The notes under the pieces were generated by a model, which did no database searches, had not been told where the DNA came from, and saw only the letters and a list, made by a program, of their open reading frames with translations. Position numbers and translations under genes: made by a program. 64,000 nt of DNA from Eriocheir sinensis. Taxonomy: Eukaryota; Arthropoda; Malacostraca; Decapoda; Varunidae. Shown one piece after another: positions 59,521-64,000 of this stretch. The first letter of the stretch is position 1; each line of letters starts with the position of its first letter. The DNA lies in contig NC_066529.1 in NCBI RefSeq assembly GCF_024679095.1, positions 2,294,501 through 2,358,500 on the forward strand, given 5' to 3'.

Positions 59521-59664
59521 AGGGTGTGGGAGGCCGTTGGGGCTTTTAAATAATGCATGATTTGATTAATTCCTTCATAGTTTTATAATGATGAACTAAT
59601 TTGCGTTTAATTATGGCTCCGAGGACACGTCAAGCAGCGTGTTGTGGGGTGCTGGTCCTCCCGC

Positions 59665-59905
59665 GCCTTACCACGCCACCCCACGCCCTGCCACCCCACG
59701 CCCTGCCACATCATACCCTGCCATGTCACCCCCTGCCAAACCTAGGAACAACACGCCCTGCCACGCCACACCTCGTCCTGAAACCCCACACCCTGCCACC
59801 CCACACCCTGCCACCCCACGCCCTGCCACACCACCTCACTCCATGCCACACCCCACAACACGCCCTTCCATGTCACCCCCTGCCACCCCATACCCTGCCA
59901 TCCCT
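59665..59905. repeat. GC-rich minisatellite, ~15-bp unit CACGCCCTGCCACCC
   Basis: CCACRCCCTGCCACCC-type units recur across about 240 bp with some divergence (CATACCCTGCCATGTC, CACTCCATGCCACACC). Because 15 is a multiple of three, Pro/His/Ala/Thr-rich frames stay open (59601-59909 and 59639-60103) but no gene is implied. Confidence 0.95.
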
Positions 59906-60155
59906 ATGAACCCCAAGTCGTGCAGTCTAATGTCACGCCAACGCCCCACTACGCAAGACAACAGCGTCACTACCCCCTGCCAAAAAGCCTCGCGCCCGCC
60001 ACCTCTCCCGCTCCCTCTCTCTCCCTCTCCTTCATCCTCCCTGATGTATTCCCTCTCCCTTCCCCTTTGCCGTCACGTGACCCAGGATGCAGGGACGTCG
60101 TAGGTGATGGGGTACAGTCACGATTTCCCTTCTTTTTTATTCTTTTGTTCTTGTA

Positions 60156-60215
60156 TTATTATTATTATTATTATCATTATTATTATCATTACGACAACTA
60201 CCTTTACTACTACTG

Positions 60216-60257
<42 letters not shown>
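60156..60257. repeat. (ATT)n and (ACT)n triplet runs
   Basis: ATT triplets with ATC interruptions at about 60156-60188, then ACT triplets at about 60202-60257. Confidence 0.97.
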
Positions 60258-60258
<1 letters not shown>

Positions 60259-60439
60259 CACAACTACTTCTAAAGGCACATACATCAACAATTTTTTTAC
60301 AACAACTTGGAATTACTTTTTTTTCCCAAACCACGAGTGTCATTTTCACATTTTAAAACCCAGTACCTATTTTTCTATCAACAAGTAATGAGCCTTATAG
60401 GAAAAAAAGCAGGAATTATGTAAAAATCATATATGTTAA

Positions 60440-60778
60440 AAGCAGGACGGACCAATCTTTTAGGAAGCCCGGCAACGCGTGTGTGGCAGCGGAAGGGTTG
60501 AGGAAATTAACTAAAAATCGCTTAAACGCAAATCAATATTCATCAGGCGGGGCAAGCAAATTCTGGGTCAAGAAAGCCGATTTTGTTGCATCAAGTTAAT
60601 TATTCGATGGGCTGCCTAATTACGGAGCTGATTATTAATGAACGCCGGAGTGAAGTATCATTTTGTACTTTTAAACTCATTATCTGGTGTCCGCGGTAAA
60701 TACATACACTAAAAGGTTAATTATCCGTTGCCAAAACCCACAACGGACCCAAGAAGCGACTGGCCGTTGGGCGTGAAA
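60440..60778. other. Unique island rich in TAATTA-type words
   Basis: About 340 bp of non-repetitive, balanced DNA. GTTAATTATTCG, CTAATTACGGAGCTGATTATTAATG-type words and GGTTAATTATCC contain several homeodomain-type TAAT cores. It resembles conserved non-coding elements in style. No coding frame. Confidence 0.3.
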
Positions 60779-61300
60779 GGAAATTCTCGAACTTATAAGG
60801 TTTTTTTCTTAAACATTTCGTCGCCTCACCTCACGTATTTGACAAGGCTTCCATAGGTGTTTTGAGCATTTCCAGGGGTAGTTTTATAACCCTTCTGGTA
60901 GTGTGACTCTTCATCTGTACCCTGAAACCTAAAAGAACACTCATTAGAACCTGATTAATCACTTTTGTGCCTTTGGAAATTCTTTAATATTTCTTCGACC
61001 AACCTCACGTATTTGACAAGATCATATCCAGAAGTATTTTTATGACCCTTGTAGTAGTGCGACCCTTCTTCTGTACCTGAAACGGAAAAAAACACTCATT
61101 AGAAACTGATTGATTTTTTTATAACCCTTGGAAATTCTTAAACATTCCGTCGCATATTTGACAAGGCTTTCGTTGGTGTTTTGAGCATTTCCAGAGGTAG
61201 TTTTATGACCCTTCTGGTAGTGTGACCCTTCCTCTGTACCCTGAACCTAAAAATCACACTCGTTATAACCTGATTAATCTCTTTTGTGACTCTTGGAAGT
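60779..61300. repeat. Tandem array, unit 155-196 bp, three copies
   Basis: GGAAATTCTTWAACATT-type unit starts lie at about 60779, 60975 and 61130, with a final GGAAGTTGTTG at 61295. Shared words are CTCACGTATTTGACAAG, TTTTGAGCATTTCCAG, GTAGTGTGACYCTTC and AACACTCATTAGAA. Unit 1 is longer and unit 2 lacks the GGTGTTTTGAGC part. Confidence 0.95.
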
Positions 61301-61500
61301 TGTTGATGTGAGAGGCGGAGGCGTGTGAGACTAGCGACCTTAGTCTCATTACTCCCCGTCAGAGGTGAATGTGTCTTCCGTGTACCTGGACGCCCGCTGA
61401 AAAATGTGAATGTCTTCTACCTTGTTATCTCAGCTGTACTCGGATAGCTTTTTCGTACCGGTTTCGCGCTCTCCTGACAGCTTCCTACTTTTCAGAGGTC
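61301..61500. other. Unique DNA
   Basis: Non-repetitive 200 bp between an array and a GA/GT run (61503-61538). No gene recognised. Confidence 0.3.
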
Positions 61501-61527
61501 AAGAGAGAGAGAGAGAGAGAGTGTATG

Positions 61528-61765
61528 TGTGTGTGTCTATAACATTTTCTTGAAGGGGCGCGCAGGGAGTCTTTTCATAGGTCGCCTCCTTCCCTCTGTG
61601 CGGCAAAATGGATCTTCAGCCCTCGTGGGACTTTAAAATATTGAAGAATCTCCAGTCCTGTCCTCCCTGCACCCTCCTCTTCCCTCTCCCTTACCCTCTC
61701 CCCTTACCTTCTCTCCCCTATATTTTTCCTCCTTACACTCGCTGCCCTACTTTTTCTCCTTTGCC
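61528..61765 (+). repeat. Dispersed repeat, copy 2 (plus orientation)
   Basis: Starts at the end of a GT-type run with TCTATAACATTTTCTTGAAG and matches the reverse complement of 28975-29187 at about 93% over the core. Similarity continues more weakly through CCTTACCTTCTCTCCCCTAT. A short frame MDLQPSWDFKILKNL begins at 61608, parallel to that of copy 1. Confidence 0.9.
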
Positions 61766-62440
61766 TTCTCTCTCCCCTACCTTCCCTCCCCTACATCTTC
61801 CCTTACCCTCTCTCTCCTTTTCTCTTTCTCCTTACCCTCTTTCCCCTCTCTCTCCCCTATCTTCTCTTCTCTTCCCTTTCTAGTTTAATAGCTCTTCACT
61901 TCCTTCTCTACCCTTTCCTTACTTTACTTCCCCTTCTCCTTCTCTCTCTCCTTCGTCCTCCTTTCTCTATTAACTTTATATCTCCAGTTCCTCATCTCTC
62001 CTTCCTTGTTCTTCCCTCTCCCTCTTATTCTTTTCTCTCCTTCCTCTCTCCGCTTCCTTCTCTTTCCTTCCCTCCCTCTCCCTTCTTAAAAATCCTTCAC
62101 TTCCCACTTCGTCTTTCCCTGTGCTATCATACTCTCTTCTAAACCCTCTCTCCCTCTCTCTCTCCTCAACCCTCAATCTTCTCTTTTCTCCCCCTTTCTA
62201 GATTTATTATGTAAGTGCACCTCATCTCCTTCTCCCACTCTTAACCTGTTGTCTTCCACTCTTCACCCCTACATCCCTACCTCCTTTCCTTCCCTCTCTA
62301 TACTTCCCTTTTCTCACCCTTTCTAGATACATTATGAAAGCGCACAACATCCCTTCCTCGCATTCCCACCCTGTAAACTTCCTCTCTGCACTTCTACATC
62401 CCTACCCTCTCCTCCTCCTCCTTCTTCTATGTTTTCTCAT
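61690..62440. repeat. Pyrimidine tract with ~125-bp repeat
   Basis: CTTTCTAGATTTATTATGTA (62194) recurs as CTTTCTAGATACATTATGAA (62319), with CACTTCTACATCCCTACC-type words following each. A more distant CTTTCTAGTTTAATAG lies at 61876. Confidence 0.85.
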
Positions 62441-62464
62441 CCTCCTCTTCTTCCTCTTCACATT

Positions 62465-62600
62465 TCCTGAAATCCACGGCAGTAAAAACGCGGCGGAGAA
62501 TTTTCACTTCAATTTCGCGGCCCGGGTTTGTTCCGACAGCGGCAATGTTTCTCACCGGATTTCCTCGCCGTTTAAGCTAAGTTATGACGCGCCGTGCTGC
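62465..62600. other. Unique GC-richer island
   Basis: Non-repetitive and CpG-bearing (AAAACGCGGCGGAG, TTCGCGGCCCGGG), flanked by low-complexity DNA on both sides. No function recognised. Confidence 0.25.
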
Positions 62601-62669
62601 CTACCAGAGTCCCCCCTCCCTGACCTCCCAAAATCCACCCACCCACGCTCCTACCCTCCCAGCATACGC

Positions 62670-62727
62670 GCACAGGCAAACACATACACACACACGCACG
62701 CACACGGTCTCTTACCCCCCCCCCCCT

Positions 62728-62762
<35 letters not shown>
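62670..62762. repeat. Interrupted (CA)n with poly-C
   Basis: CA words at 62680-62705, a C run at about 62716-62727, then pure AC at about 62733-62762. Confidence 0.95.
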
Positions 62763-62767
<5 letters not shown>

Positions 62768-62974
62768 ATAAGAATAGATACCAAAAAGGATCATACGAGC
62801 TCAGGCTATACTCAAACTAGGTCAATACAACTACACACACATACACATATACAGATTGCGTACGTGCGGCTTCTCAGTTAAGAAAAGCTATCGTGAGGAG
62901 AGGCATACGATTATTTTACACTATATCACATCTTAACTAGTCTTTGTATGTGTTCCCTTCGTTTCCACCGTTAG

Positions 62975-63620
62975 CAGTTAGGTTGACAAACAGAAATCAC
63001 TCAACGAAGGAGAATTATCGACGTTCTTAATCACCCCCTTGCAAGTAACAAATGCCGCGTCCCCAAGTTATTGATAGCTACGTTTAATATCTGACATCAT
63101 AATAATAATAGTCTTTTTCCCAAGTTATTGATAGCTACGTTTAATATCTGACATCATAGTAATAGTCTTTTTTCTATGATCCTTTCTTTTTCCGCAGATA
63201 GGTAAAGTTAAATACACCAACGAAAGTGAACTGACCTCTTAAATCACTCGTTCGGAAGTACCAAATGCCACGTCCCCAAGTTATTGATAGCTACGTTTAA
63301 TATCTGACATCATAGTAATAGTCTTTTTTCTGTGATCCTTTCTTATTCCGCAGATATATATAGGTTAAATTAAATACACCAACGAAAGCGAACTGACCTC
63401 TTAAATCACTCGTTCGGAAGTACCAAATGCCACGTCCCCAAGTTATTGATAGCTACGTTTAATATCTGACATCACAGTAATAGTCTTTTTTCTGTGATCC
63501 TTTCTTTTTCCGCAGATAGGTTAAGTTAAATACACCAACGAAAGCGAACTGACCTCTTTAACCACCCCTTCCGAAGTAACAAATGCCACGTCCCCAAGTT
63601 ATTGATAGTTACGTATAATC
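62975..63620. repeat. Tandem array, unit 156-162 bp, about four copies
   Basis: AAGTTATTGATAGCTACGTT starts at 63065, 63122, 63278 and 63440, with the last, AAGTTATTGATAGTTACGTA, at 63596 (57, 156, 162 and 156 bp apart). The 57-bp step is a unit with an internal deletion. Each full unit has GTTTAATATCTGACATCA, TGATCCTTTCTTTTTCCGCAG, AATACACCAACGAAAG and AATGCCACGTCCCC. A diverged unit leads in from about 62978. Confidence 0.97.
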
Positions 63621-63840
63621 GACGCACCAACGAGCGTTCAGTCAACAAAGTCCCCTAATTTGCAGTGTTTAGGCCACTTAGCGCGGGTGTCGTGTGTTTA
63701 ATGGCCTTCTCAGCGAGTCGGCGCACCCGTCACCTCACTCACCCGCCAGACAGCCAGGCAGGGAGTGGGTGACACGGACGGGCTGCTGCTGACGCCCAGA
63801 ATTGGTTATCCGTCATAGAGCGGATGGTTGCACGGTTTGA
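63621..63840. other. Unique GC-rich DNA
   Basis: Non-repetitive with several CG dinucleotides (GAGTCGGCGCACCCGTCACC near 63715). No exon recognised. Confidence 0.3.
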
Positions 63841-64000
63841 AGGAGGAGAGGGAAGGGGGAGGGAGGGAGAGGAGAAAGAAAGGGTCAAGGTCAGTTCAAT
63901 CATCACCTCTTTCTTTCTTGCTTGCTTGCTTTCTCTCCACGCACGTTTTCACATCAATCTTTCACTCTCTTTCTTTCTCCCCTCTTTCTCCCTCTTTCCT
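63841..64000. repeat. Purine-to-pyrimidine switch at the window end
   Basis: GGGAGGGAGGG-type purines (63840-63890) change to TTTCTTTC/CTTGCTTG/CTCTTTCT pyrimidines up to the edge. Confidence 0.7.

Noticed and set aside
59601..60103. Pro/His/Ala/Thr-rich repeat protein
   Set aside because: Explained by a 15-bp minisatellite whose length keeps frames open; two frames are open at once.

Overview
This 64 kb window looks like intergenic or intronic DNA from a repeat-rich animal genome. The most likely source is a decapod crustacean such as a crab. That guess rests on very long, nearly perfect dinucleotide runs (many (CT)n or (GA)n of 60-136 bp and (GT)n or (CA)n of 45-95 bp), frequent TCC/TAC/ATT triplet runs, long single-strand-biased pyrimidine or purine tracts, and no bacterial features such as operons, Shine-Dalgarno-led genes or rRNA. 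No complete gene, transposase, reverse transcriptase, rRNA or intact tRNA could be recognised. Almost all long open frames are translations of simple repeats (poly-Ser, poly-Leu, Arg-Glu, Cys-Val, Thr-His) and were not annotated as genes.

The only convincing coding candidate lies in a CpG-rich island at about 21.5-22.5 kb on the plus strand. An ATG at 22212 opens an 83-codon segment with a classic signal peptide, an Arg-Glu-Cys-Cys motif and a Pro/Thr/Ser-rich linker. It stops at a consensus splice donor at 22462. I read it as the first coding exon of a secreted or type I membrane protein whose remaining exons are outside the window or not recognised.

Layout: 0-12 kb holds a degenerate tandem array, a triplet block, a 2.5 kb polypyrimidine tract and many microsatellites. 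12-21 kb has AT-rich low-repeat DNA, a 146-bp array, a 24-bp minisatellite and pyrimidine tracts. 21.4-22.5 kb holds the island and candidate exon. 22.5-28.7 kb is microsatellite-dense, with an interleaved CT-GT-GA-CA cluster at 27.1-27.6 kb. 28.7-29.2 kb has a 212-bp element with 60-bp terminal inverted repeats next to one copy of a dispersed repeat, whose second copy is inverted at 61.5 kb. 29-42 kb is microsatellites between low-repeat DNA, with a degenerate GTR triplet field at 37.8-38.5 kb. 42-49 kb contains 118-149 bp tandem arrays, a pair of 73-bp direct repeats and a strongly decayed ~115-bp array. 49-57 kb adds 73-, 100-, 124-, 147- and 175-bp arrays and a duplicated block. 57-64 kb has pyrimidine tracts, a 15-bp GC-rich minisatellite and two clear ~160-bp arrays.

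The recurring theme is local tandem duplication. I found about twenty independent short arrays (2-5 units, or longer when decayed). Many have units of 115-160 bp, with a concentration at 141-150 bp. Between them are short islands of non-repetitive, sometimes GC-rich DNA with CRE, CCAAT or E-box-like words that could be regulatory. Repeats were found by eye, so boundaries of degenerate arrays are approximate and more arrays probably exist.
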